Source: Wurfbainia villosa
Taxonomy: Eukaryota > Streptophyta > Magnoliopsida > Zingiberales > Zingiberaceae
Direction of reading: 5' to 3'
Length of the DNA: 64,000 bases
NCBI GenBank assembly: GCA_025175895.1
Contig: CM045998.1
Location: 11,517,153 to 11,581,152, forward strand
Of the stretch, positions 9,451 through 21,004 are shown in pieces. Numbering within the stretch: position 1 is the first letter of the stretch; each line of letters starts with the position of its first letter. Both the position numbers and the translations under genes were made by a program. The notes beneath the pieces were generated by a model, which was not told where the DNA came from, did no database searches, and saw only the letters and a list, made by a program, of their open reading frames with translations.

Positions 9451-10503
9451 GTGTTATCTACCAGTGCCTGGTGTGTAGATACAGGAGCCACTGATCATGT
9501 CTGCAATACTTTGCAGGGGTTCCAGAAAACCCAACGACTAGCTGAGGGAGAGATTATCGTCTTCATGGGCAATGCTTCAAAGGTGGCGGCTATTGCAGTG
9601 GGAGACGTTTATTTATCTTTTGATAGGAATAAAGTTTTGGTTTTGAGAAATTGTCTTTATGTACCTACTTTTAGAAAGAATTTAATTTCAGTTTCTAAAT
9701 TATTTATGGATGGATATTCTGTTTCTTTTAATGACAAAGTGGTTATAAAAAAGAATAGGGAGATTATCTGTTCTGGTACATTGGTTGGGAATTTATATAC
9801 TCTTGAACCAAAAACTCCCACGATGCATATAGAAATCAATAACTCATCTTCTAAGTCTAATAAGAGAAAAGAACCTTCGCAAATGAACCAAACATATCTT
9901 TGGCATCTAAGGTTTGGTCATATTAACCTAAGCAGAATTCAAAGGTTGATAGCTGATGGACCTTTGGGTTCATTAGTGGTGGAGGATCTCCCAACCTGCG
10001 AATCTTGCTTGGAAGGTAAAATGACCAAGAGGCCTTTCAAGGCCAAGGGGTATAGAGCCAAAGATGTGTTAGAATTGGTTCATTCTGATTTGTGCGGCCC
10101 TATGTCTATTCAGGCAAGAGGTGGTTTTGAATATTTCGTCTCTTTTATAGACGATTATTCAAGATATGGATACATTTACTTGATGCGCCGCAAGTCTGAA
10201 TGCTTTGACAGGTTCAAAGAATTCAAGGCTGATGTGGAGAACCGTCAAGGTAAAAGTATCAAGACATTACGATCTGATCGTGGTGGCGAGTACCTCTTGG
10301 GAGAGTTTAGGAGTTACTTATCAGAGGTCGATCCAATCCCAATTGTCGCACCTAGCACACCCAGTGAGAATGGTGTGGCGGAGCGAAGGAATAGGACTCT
10401 TATGGAGATGGTCGGATCGATGATGAGTTATTCGAAGTTACCCGATTCGCTCGGGGTTTGCTCTGGAAACAAAGAAGACACATTCGAACTTGGTTCCATC
10501 TAA
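9451..10503 (+). pseudogene. Copia-1 protease and integrase
   Basis: A 350-codon open frame. It starts with the protease site WCVDTGATDH. The integrase HHCC zinc finger follows (LWHLRFGH ... CESCLEGK), then the catalytic core with HSDLCGP, FIDDYSRYGY and an ENGVAERRNRT segment giving the D, D and E residues. The frame is lost just after the E region at about 10450; the rest of the integrase (10500-10930) is scattered over frames. Confidence 0.85.
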
Positions 10504-10735
10504 GTCGAACCCTCTACTCCCTGAGTTGTGGATTGGGAAAGCCTAGTCTAAGACATATTCGGATTTGGGGTAGTCGGCACATGTCTTTGAAGGGAGATCT
10601 TTGGTAAGTTAGAATCTCGCATGAAATGCGCTTGTTTGTTGGCTACCCTAAGGGAATGAAGGGTGGTTTATTCTATAGTCCTAGAGATCGGAAGGTGATC
10701 GTGAGTACGAATGCCGATTTCTAGAGGAGGACTAT

Positions 10736-12524
10736 GTGATGAACCACAAGCCACAGAGTAGGATTGTTCTTGAGGAGTTGGCGGGAAGTCCCGACAGCCA
10801 CCGCAGACAAGAGGAGACACCACAAGTCACTGCACCGCGTGTCACAGAGCATACACAGGAGGCACCTCGTCATAGTGGGAGGGTTGTTAGACAACCCGAG
10901 AGATTCATGTTTTTGGGAGAGTCTTCGGACTTAGTCCCTGGTGAACATGAACCTGATCCCTGGACATATGATGAGGCAATCCAAGATAGAGATCGATTCT
11001 TGGCAAAGAGCGATGAATTCAGAGATAGAATCTATGGATTCTAATCAGGTCTGGAAGCTAGTAGAACCACCCGATGGTATTAAAACCATTGGATGCAAGT
11101 GGATCTACAAGAGAAAGAGAGGAGTAGACGGGAAGGTTGAGACCTTCAAAGTTAGGCTTGTTGCGAAAGGGTATACTCAGAAAGAGGGTATCGATTATGA
11201 GGAGACCTTTTCGCCGGTAGCCATGCTTAAGTCTATCCGGATTCTCTTATCTATAGCTGCTCATATGGACTATGAGATTTGGCAGATGGATGTCAAGACA
11301 GCTTTCCTTAACGGAAGTCTAGAGGAGAACATCTATATGCGGCAACCAGAGGGATTCATAGCTAAAGGCAAAGAGCATCTTGTTTGTAAGCTTAATCGGT
11401 CCATTTATGGATTGAAGCAAGCTTCTAGATCTTGGAACATCCGCTTTGATGAGGTAATCCAGTCATATGGATTTAATCAAAGTCCGGATGAGCCTTGTGT
11501 ATACAAGAGATGTGACGGAAACGTAGTGGTATTTCTTGTACTATACGTAGATGATATTTTGTTAGTTGGTAACAATATCAAAGTGTTATCAGACGTAAGG
11601 GTATGGTTGTCCAAACAGTTTGATATGAAGAACTTGGGAGAACTGAGACACATCCTTGGGATCAAAGTTATAAGGGATCGCAAGAAAAGGATGTTGTGCT
11701 TGTCTCAAGCTTCATACATTGACACTATCCTTGCTCGTTTTAGCATGCAGAACTCCAAGAAAGGTTTTCTACCTTTTAGGCATGAAGTTCCTTTATCTAA
11801 AGAGATGTGTCCCAAAACATCAAAGGAGATAGAGGACATGAAGGCGGTTCCTTATGCTTCGGCAGTAGGAAGCCTTATGTATGCAATGCTATGTACGAGA
11901 CCGGATATCTGTTTTGCCGTGGGCATGGTTAGCAGATATCAGAGTAATCTTGGACAGGGACATTGGACTGCGGTAAAGCATATATTGAAGTACCTGAGAA
12001 GGACTAGGGATTATATGCTGGTTTACCGGGCAGATCAATTGGTCCATGTGGGTTACACGGATTCGGATTTCCAATCAGATAGGGACAAGAGTAAGTCTAC
12101 CTCGGGGTTTGTGTTTACTTTTGGAGGTGGAGCCATAGTATGGAGGAGTGTCAAGCAAAAATGCGTGGCGGACTCTACCATGGAAGCTGAGTATGTGGCA
12201 GCCTCTGAGGTAACCAAGGAAGCTGTATGGCTCAAGAACTTCTTGATGGACTTGGATGTGATTCCTGATTTGCCCAGAACTATCACAATTTATTGTGATA
12301 ATAGTGGTGCAGTTGCAAACTCGAAGGAACCACGAGCCCATAAGGCGAGTAAACACATAGAGCGTAAATACCACCTTATACGAGAGATCGTAAAGCGAGG
12401 AGAAGTTGCTGTCGCCAAGATTGCATCAGAGGATAACCTGGCGGATCCATTCACTAAGGCCCTTCCAGCGAAAGCGTTTGATAGGCATGTGGAGGACATG
12501 GGGATCAGATGTATGGCAGAGTGA
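10736..12524 (+). pseudogene. Copia-1 reverse transcriptase and RNase H
   Basis: A 527-codon open frame from 10941 to 12524, preceded by an overlapping frame (10736-11044) that carries the integrase-RT linker. RT motifs: WKLVEPPDG, KARLVAKGYTQ-like block, WQMDVKTAFLNG, SIYGLKQASRSW and the catalytic YVDDILLVG. RNase H motifs: GYTDSDF, KSTSGFVF, EAEYVAASE and ADPFTKALP. The RT/RNase H unit itself shows no stop, so this part of the element decayed least. Confidence 0.88.
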
Positions 12525-13484
12525 TGACAGCATAGTCTTTTAGTATAAGTGGGAGATTTTTGGAATGTATACTGAAAGCCTAGCTCTTTTGTATGAACAT
12601 TTTATTTTGAAATAAGAATCACATGATCATTGATTGCACTTTATATATATTTATTATATGTGTGCATATTGTCTAATATTTTACATTGTAGATAACATGG
12701 TGCTTGGTGTGGCACAGAAGATCATGTTATCAGTCCCTTGTAAAATATAAGTAGAGGCTCACAACCAAGATGGTTTTGGACAAACCATTGGCATGGTTGT
12801 AGTGTAGCTTGGTATTGTTTTGTCTTGAACATAGAGTTACACTGGCACACTTAGGTGTATTGAGCAGGACCGACATAGAGGTGATTCAATTTATTGCTGA
12901 CTACATAATTGAATCGGACCTCGGATATTATGTTGTACATGCTCTTAATCCCGATATAATAACGGGCACATGCACTTAGTATTTATTTCTTTGATTTACC
13001 AGAGGGTGAGATTTAGATGGATTAAATCAATATGCCCGGTAAGTTGGGAAATAATATTATTTACATGGTGTATCGTTGATTATAGGAGGAAACCGTGTCC
13101 TATATATATTAGGTTGATGATGTCCCTTTGAGGAGCTCATAAGGTTCATCATGCAAACCCAGCTGGTTGACTTAGTCAACATGATGATAAGGTTGAGTGG
13201 TTCTACTCGAGGAATTAGATGTTAATTAATTGATGGTCAAATCAATTAATTGACGGACATTCGATATCTTAAACACGGGGAGATGAATGTACAAATAATA
13301 TATGGAGCCCATATTGATTTATGGGGGTTGGTTAGGTAGTTCAATGATGATCCTCTAGTGGAATGGAATATCATTGATGGATCAAGTTTATGTGGTTCCG
13401 ATCCATCGGGTGGCCAAGATCCAACTCCTCCTTATGGTCCCTATCGTAGCCTAATATAATCCTTGTGAAGTCTAAATCCAAGAA

Positions 13485-13845
13485 TGTAAAACAAAACCTA
13501 GAACCAACGGTTGGGATTAAGTCCCTAGATCCGATGGTTGGGATGAAACCCTAGAACCAACGGTTGGGATTAAATCCCTATATCCGATGGTTAGGATGAA
13601 ACCCTAGAATCGACGGTTGAGATTAAATCCCTAGATCCGATGGTTGGGATAAAACCCTAGATCCGACGGTTGGGATGAAACCCTAGATCCGACGGTTGGG
13701 ATGAAACCCTAGATCCGACGGTTGGGATGAAATCCTAGATCCGACGGTTGGGATGAAACCCTAGATCCGACGGTTGGGATAAACCCCTAGATCTGACGGT
13801 GGAGATTAAATCCCTAGATCCGACGGTGGAGATTAAAGGAGGCTT
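13485..13845 (+). repeat. 26-bp minisatellite inside copia-1 LTR
   Basis: About 13 head-to-tail copies of a 26-bp unit of the form CCTAGATCCGACGGTTGGGA plus TGAAAC, most regular at 13660-13790 and degenerate at the edges. It sits just upstream of the LTR TATA box, so it may modulate LTR promoter strength; that role is inferred from position. Confidence 0.85.
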
Positions 13846-13857
13846 AAGCCCAATTCT

Positions 13858-13864
13858 ATAAATA
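13858..13864 (+). promoter_or_regulatory. TATA box of copia-1 LTR
   Basis: TATAAAT within TTCTATAAATAGAGGG, directly after the minisatellite and about 30 bp before a G-rich transcribed region. The equivalent position in copia-2 LTRs reads CTCTATAAAAGAGGG. Confidence 0.6.
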
Positions 13865-14739
13865 GAGGGCTTAGGCTTGGGCGGCAAGATAATTCAATTG
13901 GAGTTAGGGTTTGGCTCTTCTCAAAGTGGGCGGCTAGGGTTTGGAAGCTAGGGCTTGGGCGGCAATCTTCTTCCATCAAGTAGTTGTCGGCGCCCATCTT
14001 CTTCCATCAAGACTTGGCCGGCGCCCATCCTCTTGGCCACTCTCTTATTCCTTGGCCGGCGGCTCTCCTTCCATTGGTGTCCGGCGTTCACTCCTCCATA
14101 CTCTCCAAGGTGGCCGGCGGTTCTCCTTCCATTGGTGGCCGGTGCTTCATCCACTTGTTCCTTGGCCGGCGGTTGCATCAAATTCCCTAACTTGGTGGTC
14201 GATTCTAGAAAGGATAGGTATTTGTTGGTTCTTCTCTTTGTTCGCAGCGGACAAGTAAGGGAAGAACGCGATCTAGAAGGCTTCTACTCGTGAAGGATCT
14301 TCGTCCACACGTCATCCACGAGAAGGATAGGACATACGGTAGAAGATCGTAAGGTATAAAGTTTTACAACTTTATTTTCAGATCTGAGCATGTTCTTTTA
14401 TGTGTTGATTATATATGTGTGTGTATGTATATATTTTGTATAATCATTGACCCCGAAGACAAACACAAAAACCGGCGATCCGTCCGTCGTCTCTTCCGCG
14501 GCTAACCAACTAGAAGAGTTGTGTTGCTTGAACAACTAGTTTGTTCAAGCGACCACTCAAGTTGTTAGCACGATGACGAATTGGTTGTGCTAAGGAAACT
14601 CATCCCATCCGGATTAATTCTTTCATTAGTGAAAATTTTAATCCGGGGACATGGGAGCCAATGAGCCTCCGAAGTAACTCCCTTCATATAGCCCAGTGTG
14701 TGTAAGAAGATGAGAGAGGCGAGAGACATTTGAGAGTGC

Positions 14740-15830
14740 TCATCTGGTATCCAATTCTAATGGTACCAATAAGAAAAGAAAAATGATCAATATCAAAGGG
14801 AAGAGCAAACAAACTACAAAAATTGGGACATCTAGCCAAAAGGAGTAAAAGAAATAAGATAAGGAGTCCACTTATTTCTTCTGTAAGAAGAAAAATCATA
14901 TGAAAAAAGATTGTCCCAGATATGTCAATTGATGTACTAAAAAAAGCAAGAATTTCAACCTTATTAGTTCAAAAGTCAATTTGGCTACTCTACCTTAGAC
15001 GCTTGGTGGATAAATATTGAGATTGCTATTCACATTAGTGTTGCTATGCAGATTGTCTTAGGAGTCGAATATCGCTTGATTATGAAAGACAAATCTATAC
15101 GGAGAATGACAAAAAAGTTAAAGTAGAAGCAACAGGTGTTTGACTTTGTTTATGGAACAATATTTATTTGGATTTGAAAAATACATTCATTGTACCATCT
15201 TTTAAGCGAAATTTAATTTATATTTCTTGTTTAGACAAATCTAGTTATTTTTATTCATTTGGAAGTGGGATTTTCAGTATTTTTCTAAATTCATTATTGA
15301 TAGACAATGGTTTCTTAATTGATAAACTATACCGACTAAATACTTATACTCCTAGCAACAAAATTATACATAGTATAGGTATAAACAAAGTTTGACAAAC
15401 GAAAATTTATCCATGTTATGTCATGAGCGTTTGGGACACATATCTAAACAATGCCTAAAAAGGTTAATGTCACAAAGAATTCTAATTCCGAATGTCAGAC
15501 TTTGGTGTCTGCATAGAGTGTGTCAAAGAGAAGACAACTAATAAGAGAAACAAAGGTGTGAATTGATGTAGTAGTGTCTTAGAACTGATTCATATGAACA
15601 TATATAATTCCCTAAGGTGTGTTGGAATTGTCAAATATACTTTATCAGTTTCATTAATAATTGCTCACAATATGCCTACTTGTACTTTCTATATGATAAG
15701 TCAGAGTCTTTGGATGCATTTAAGATCTTCAAAGTTGAAATTAAAAATTAACTAGGCAAGAAGATCAAAACTGTCAAATTCGATTGTAGAGGTGAATATT
15801 ATTATGTGGGATTTTATGTGTAGATTTCGT
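14740..15830 (+). pseudogene. Heavily decayed copia relic (Gag knuckle, protease edge, integrase)
   Basis: Conceptual plus-strand reading across frames gives a CKKKNHMKKDCP zinc knuckle near 14880, a YISCLDKSSYF-type protease end near 15225, an integrase LCHERLGHIS stretch near 15415-15450 and a GKKIKTVKFDCRGEY stretch near 15755-15800. Many stops and frameshifts show great age. This is a different copia lineage from copia-1, 2 and 3. No LTR was recognised. Confidence 0.65.
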
Positions 15831-16009
15831 TAACTTGAATCCATGATTGATATAAATTGATAACAGATTCAACCAAATGGATATATAGGGTGTAGTCCTT
15901 GTAGGATTGAGTATCACCATGCCACCCATTAGCGAGGAAAGTTTTTCGACGCTATCACCCCAACATTACATGGAAGATCCACTCGCACTTTTGTTGTAGA
16001 ATCTTTGAA

Positions 16010-16015
<6 letters not shown>

Positions 16016-16042
<27 letters not shown>
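16016..16042. repeat. (AT)n microsatellite
   Basis: An uninterrupted alternating A/T run of about 27 bp. Confidence 0.9.
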
Positions 16043-16049
<7 letters not shown>

Positions 16050-17195
16050 GGATCTAAATAAAAATGAGGATAGTCTAGGATGAACAAAAAACATAATGAT
16101 AATTGCCATGAAAATGGTTACAAAATACTACACTAAGATCAACCTACAAACAAAATACAAGACTTACATTGGTATTCTAAATTCGACATGAACTCTGGAT
16201 TTTGACAAGTAAAGATGCATCCCGACTTCATTGAATAGACAACCTTTTTTTGGCCCGAATGATACTTTGAATAGTTAGTTATATCATTTGGCATAAAAGT
16301 AGTACCCCAAGTCTTTAAGAGAAAAAATAAAAATGTCTCTATGTTTACTTATATTGATGACAAACTTGTATTCTCCAGAATCAAAGAAGAGCATTACGCA
16401 CATCTTCACATGGTTTTTACCATATTTGAAAAACATGGACTCATAATCTCACATAAGAAGATGAAACTAATAACGAAGTGTATAGAATTTTTTGGAGCGG
16501 AAATTGAGCAAGGAAAAATTGCCTTCGACCTCATATTACTTCTAAACTACTCGAGTTCCTAGATAAAATGGAAAAAATTCATTTTCATTTTCTGAGAAAA
16601 CGAGAAAATGCATTTGGTTGGCATTTTCCATTTTTGTTTTTCAAAAAATAAAGGAGTATTTTTTGGAAAACACAAAAAAATTATTTTCTGTTTCCATTTT
16701 CGTTTTCTAGAAAATAAAGGAGCATTTTCTGGAAAACTGAAAAATACAAAAAAATCGTTTTCTATTTTTTGAAAAAGATAAAATGAAAACATAAAATAAA
16801 AAATTTTCTACGAACCAAACGCTCCCTAAGATTGTTAGATTTTTTCTTAGACTTCTTGACTATGTAAGGCCTTATTTTAAAATATAAGAAAAATTAGTGG
16901 GTCGTTGTATAACAAAACTTCAACAACTAGACATATTTCAACCAACAAGATATAGACTTAGTCAAGCAAATTAAAGACTTGATCAGAATAGTCTTAGTAC
17001 TTACACTACCCCTAGATGCAAACATTTTGGTCATCAAGACTGAGGGATACAGGTGAGGATGAGGAGGAGCTTTATATAGGAAAACCTTCAAATATGATCC
17101 AAAGTCTTCATAATCATTATGTAGGTAAGCATCTAGAAAATATAAAGAAGAATGTCACTTGACTTCATTAGAATATAACATCCAACTGGGTGTTG
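16050..17195 (+). pseudogene. Second pararetrovirus relic: RT and RNase H
   Basis: An old caulimovirid fragment unlike the 1-8797 virus. Reading across frames: WYSKFDMNSGF near 16170-16205, an RT box YIDDKLVFS at 16350-16376, then KHGLIISHKKMK and IEFFGAEIEQGKI (16430-16520). After an insertion (16562-16828) the RT connection resumes (FLRLLDYVRPYF near 16840), and an RNase H-like GGALYRKTFKYDPKS stretch lies near 17065-17110. Many stops. The connection domain and EFFGAEI-type motif point to Caulimoviridae rather than Ty3/gypsy, but gypsy cannot be fully excluded. Confidence 0.65.
16562..16828. mobile_element. Probable MITE-like insertion in the RT relic
   Basis: This A/T-rich block of repeated GGAAAA/TTTTCC-type segments interrupts the RT relic between the GKIAF stretch and the connection domain. 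It contains several inverted CATTTTC/GAAAATG pairs and ends in GAACCAAACGCTCCC, an end sequence frequently seen in plant hAT-type or other MITEs. The exact borders and target duplication were not resolved. Confidence 0.4.
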
Positions 17196-17520
17196 CTACT
17201 CTAGATAGCCTTTGGCTTGGACCACAATTTTGACGTGATTTACGAAGTCTCTTATGGTCATATTAAAGTTATGACATAGATAAGTGATGCTTAAATTGTT
17301 GTTCATATCTATTTCAACAAGTTCTATGATCACCCTTTCCTTATCATAGAAAAGGGAATTACAGAGAACAATTAAAACCTTGCCTCTAACTTGTTTTCTA
17401 GTTAAGCCTCTAAGTCCAAACACAATTAATCCTAGATGGATATATTTGTGTTTTCTATCCAATAGTTGTCAGATTGACTCATTAGTCATCAAATTAAATC
17501 TTTCTTCTCTTCCTTCAGAA
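17196..17520 (-). pseudogene. Caulimovirid movement-protein relic
   Basis: The minus-strand frame 17462-17196, extended upstream to about 17520 through one stop, reads KYIHLGLIVFGLRGLTRK and a later NHVKIVVQAKGY end. This matches the 30K-type movement-protein core of Caulimoviridae, which starts with a KYIHIG-like block and ends with a LNIKTxGY-like block. It lies immediately next to, and opposite in orientation to, the RT/RNase H relic, so the two pieces are rearranged relative to a viral genome. Confidence 0.6.
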
Positions 17521-18813
17521 AGATGAAGAGGTTCTGTCCTATGATGTCTAAAAATAGAGGCAGAAAAAGATAACGATCCTTGATCATATAATCACATAGG
17601 ATTTAGAACATTTAGTTGTTCATTTGAGAACAAAATCAAATTCGGATGAAAAAGTAGTGGGTATTCTAATGCTTGTGAGAAGAGGGATGGTTTTGTAAAA
17701 ATTGGGAAGATGGTTGGATGGTAAAGTGGAACACCCTAGGTTTGCTCTCCTTTGGATAGAAAAAGCAATGAAAAAGGATAGACATCAAGGGAATATTGTA
17801 GTGGTTGAAGACGACATCAACTACATATAGGAGTCGAAAAGAGTTCGGGTCAATTGATTGAGAAGATTCCTAAAGTATGAGATCTCCTCAAAAGTAAGAA
17901 GAAATTGGGAAATGTAGACCATCGATCATCCAGTGATAGAAAAAGGCAGTGTACTTGGCCGGAGGTAAATAGGGTCATTGAGCTCATCAGGAACGTGGAG
18001 AGAATGATCTTTAGGAATACTGAAAGCAGTACGGATAGCCGAATTCTCTATCTCGATATTGGATGAAAAAGTTATGTGGAACCATTGGTCAAGATTTGAG
18101 GAGAAAGCCATAGCAAAAAAGAAAGGTGAGGGATGAAAGAAAGATGCTTACTGGTTCCGGAAGAAGAGCAAAAAACAACAATGGTAAAAGAGTAAGAAGA
18201 AGATGGCAGAGATGAGGTTGTTGCACTATTGTATGTTTATAATGAGAGTCAACAGATGATCGTTGGATGTAGGGTAAGTGTAGGAGCGATGCCTCTGGTT
18301 GTCTGAAGAGGATAGTCATTTCTTCGGATTTGAAGCAATGAATGTGAATCTCCTAATGCAACATATAGGATCATTTAGTGATGGGGGAGATTTGCTAATT
18401 CCCGAGGCCGATCAGAGTCCATGCAATTTAAATTCTTAATGTATTGATATAATGTGAAAAGGGCGTGGATTCAGAGCTCAATCAAGAGATCAGTTCAAGT
18501 CAATCCAAGAGTATCATAGTACAAATTTAATCCAAATATATCATCAGTTTGATCGTTAGAGCATGTATTCAGTCAGTCGACGTACTTTCTTCTTCGACTG
18601 AACTCAAGGGAAACTCTATGATGAGAGAATATCTATCCACGTGGCCTGGAAAAGACTTGGTCAACATAATAAAGTCTTGGCTCACATAGTCAACTTGACT
18701 TCGGCCTATGGCCACAGTGACCTCAGCCCAGCAAGCTCAGCCTGGGAGTCAAATGATCGGATCACGCGGAGTCCGACTAGACGAAGCGAATGAGCAGGCG
18801 GTAACGTTGCATC
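17521..18813. other. Intergenic, no supported gene
   Basis: Two short minus-strand open stretches (18111-17926 and 18319-18089) show no recognisable domain and may be more decayed viral or transposon sequence. Nothing else seen. Confidence 0.4.
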
Positions 18814-19366
18814 CACTGCAAGAAAAGGGTAAAATAACGACGGAATTAGCGACGGAATATAAATTCTGTCGCTAATTAATGAACAATTAGCGACTGAAAT
18901 CTAATTCCATCGCTAATTAGCTTCGGAATTGATTTTCGGTCGTTAATTATCGATCGAATTAATAACGGTCACTCAACTACCGACGGATATTACTAATTCC
19001 GTTGTTATTTTAGAAATCGGTAGCTAATTTGCGACCTATTTCTAATTCGGTCGGTAATTACCGACCGAATTTCTAATCGGTCGCTAATTACCGACCGATT
19101 TGAAATCGGTCCGTAATTACCGACCATTTAGGAATTCGGTCGCAAAATAGTGACCGATTTCTAAATCGGTCAGTAATTACCAATCGATTTAGAAATCGGT
19201 CGCTAATTACCGACCGTTTAGGAATTCGGTCACAAAATAGCGACCGATTTCTAAATCGGTCGGTAATTACTGACTGAATTTTTAAACGGTCGTTTCCATC
19301 GGTAGTTTAGCGACGGAATTTATATTCCGTCGCTAATTCCGTCATTATTTTCCCTTTTATGCTGCA
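18814..19366. mobile_element. CACTA terminal/subterminal array (non-autonomous element or element end)
   Basis: It starts CACTGCAAGAAAAGGG and ends with the approximate inverse (CCCTTTTATGCTGC). Both ends continue inward with matching inverted AAAATAAYGACGGAATTAGCG sequence. Between them are over twenty copies of a GCGACSGA-type box in alternating orientation, the hallmark of CACTA subterminal regions that bind TNPA. ATC flanks both sides (18811-18813 and 19367-19369), a candidate 3-bp target duplication. The right terminus is imperfect, so it may instead be the end of a larger element including 20600-25010. Confidence 0.75.
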
Positions 19367-20599
19367 TCAGCATTTGATGGTACTTTCTCAACTAAATGGG
19401 AAGAACCAAAGATAGATCAATATAGTTGAGAAATTAGGACTGTAGGTTAAACTTCACTAATATGTCACAGCTTGGTTTGTAATAGTAGTTTCTTTCCCAA
19501 GAGAATTACACTGGACCTGTGACTAACCATTTTCGAATTTATTTTCTTAAAACTAACGTGGTTGGTTCCATCAATTAAATTCTTTAGGATGTTGGCTCAT
19601 TTATAAAGTTCCCCATGAGCAAATGCACGGGCTTACAGTCAAACTTAGTTCTGAAAGATTTTTAGAGGGAAGCGAAATGGAAGTTCTGCATCGATTCTCT
19701 CGGATGAACAAAAGTCCTCGAATATTTGAGAACCGCCATAAACAAAAAGCTTTGACAGTAGAAAATAAATTTGCGTGCTAACTTCACAATCCTGATTCTC
19801 GATTTGATAGATTCGAATACCCATATTTTATATTCGAGCTAAATCACCTGAAGCTGGAAAGTATCAAAATATAAGAAAGTTAACAAGAGATGATGATTCT
19901 TCAGCAGAAAACATAAGATCTGTTTCCCTTGTTTTCTATAGAGAAAAATGTATACATTTATATGCCAAACCAAATTGAAATTTACATTCTACTTTTCTTC
20001 TTTTTTTTTCATCCTTTCTTAAGCCACAAATTCACAAGATTGGTGGCATTTCGTTGCCTTTCCACCAAACATTCAAGCTAGTTACACAAACACAAACTTA
20101 AACAGAAGAAAAGAACTACAGATTACTACATGGGCAAGGAAAGCAATTGCTTGCTTCTTATTAAACTCCTCCGCACATGCAATTATGGAATCTCCTTCCC
20201 TAGCATTCCTATCATTGGATTTGAGAAAAAGAAAGAAAGAACACTCTTGACAACCATGTTACACAAGTGGTCACAGCTCAATAGATGAACAAATACAAGA
20301 TCAGCTGACTTAAGGTATCATCTAACAACAATATATAACTGAGATTGTAAATTGATGATCATATAACAAATACTAGATAGGTCGAGCAAAAAATTCCCAG
20401 GTTATTTTTATCCTCTATTCTCCTCCTATTTACCTCAGCGACACTTATCTGTGGTAGTGTACCATTACATGCATTCTCAAGACACAAATACAAAAATACA
20501 ACAAATGGGATAACTGAACAATATACACAATTAGAATACATTATCTAACTTCAGTGTCGGTACAACAAAATGATCAAACTTACCGTTTTCATAATCAAC
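19367..20599. other. Non-coding flank of TNPA-like copy
   Basis: AT-rich. The part from about 20290 resembles 30060-30200, the 3' flank of the TNPA gene in the larger CACTA element, so this stretch is CACTA-derived at least in its right third. No gene seen. Confidence 0.5.
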
Positions 20600-21004
20600 C
20601 TACTCATCGGGAGCTCTAGGGTCTTGAGTCTCCTGGGAAGTAAAACCATGGGGGGTTGGAAAAGCAGAAGGACTAGTTAACGAATGAGACATCTCAAAAC
20701 GATCAAAAAATTGTTGCATCGACTGCTCTAATGTCGTCACCCGATCTCTTAATGCTACATTCTCCTCCTCTAATGCTTGAATTCTTGCAGATGAAGAACC
20801 CGAACGCCCCTTAATTTTAGAAGTGCACATCTGATGATCAAAAATAACCTTTGTTTGGGAACCAAGACCGTAGACAGAGTTCTTTTTTGCTCCACCAACA
20901 ACATCATAATATATTTCATTAATTTCCTCATGTGATGGAGTATGTGGCTCCTCCCCTTCTATAGTAGGTTGAGACGCTAGTGTTATTCTAGCACTCATAT
21001 CATC

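Larger units (their letters stand above)
8798..14651 (+). mobile_element. Copia-1: Ty1/copia retrotransposon, 5'-truncated
   Basis: In order gag, protease, integrase, RT, RNase H, a polypurine tract (AAGTGGGAG at 12547-12555) and a long 3' LTR: the Ty1/copia gene order. The start of gag and the 5' LTR are missing at the virus junction, probably because the viral pair sits inside gag and the other part lies left of the window. Its coding sequence closely resembles that of copia-2 (43650-52975). The right LTR edge is uncertain; no target duplication could be assigned. Confidence 0.85.
12561..14651 (+). repeat. Copia-1 3' LTR (right edge uncertain)
   Basis: The LTR follows the polypurine tract and starts around TGGAATGTATACTG. 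It contains a TATA box at 13858-13864, a G/C-rich transcribed region and a GT-rich stretch near 14410, in the same arrangement and at similar distances as the 2.17-kb LTR of copia-2. A CA end at 14651 fits that length, but without a second LTR the edge cannot be proved; it may end earlier, near 14480. Confidence 0.6.
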
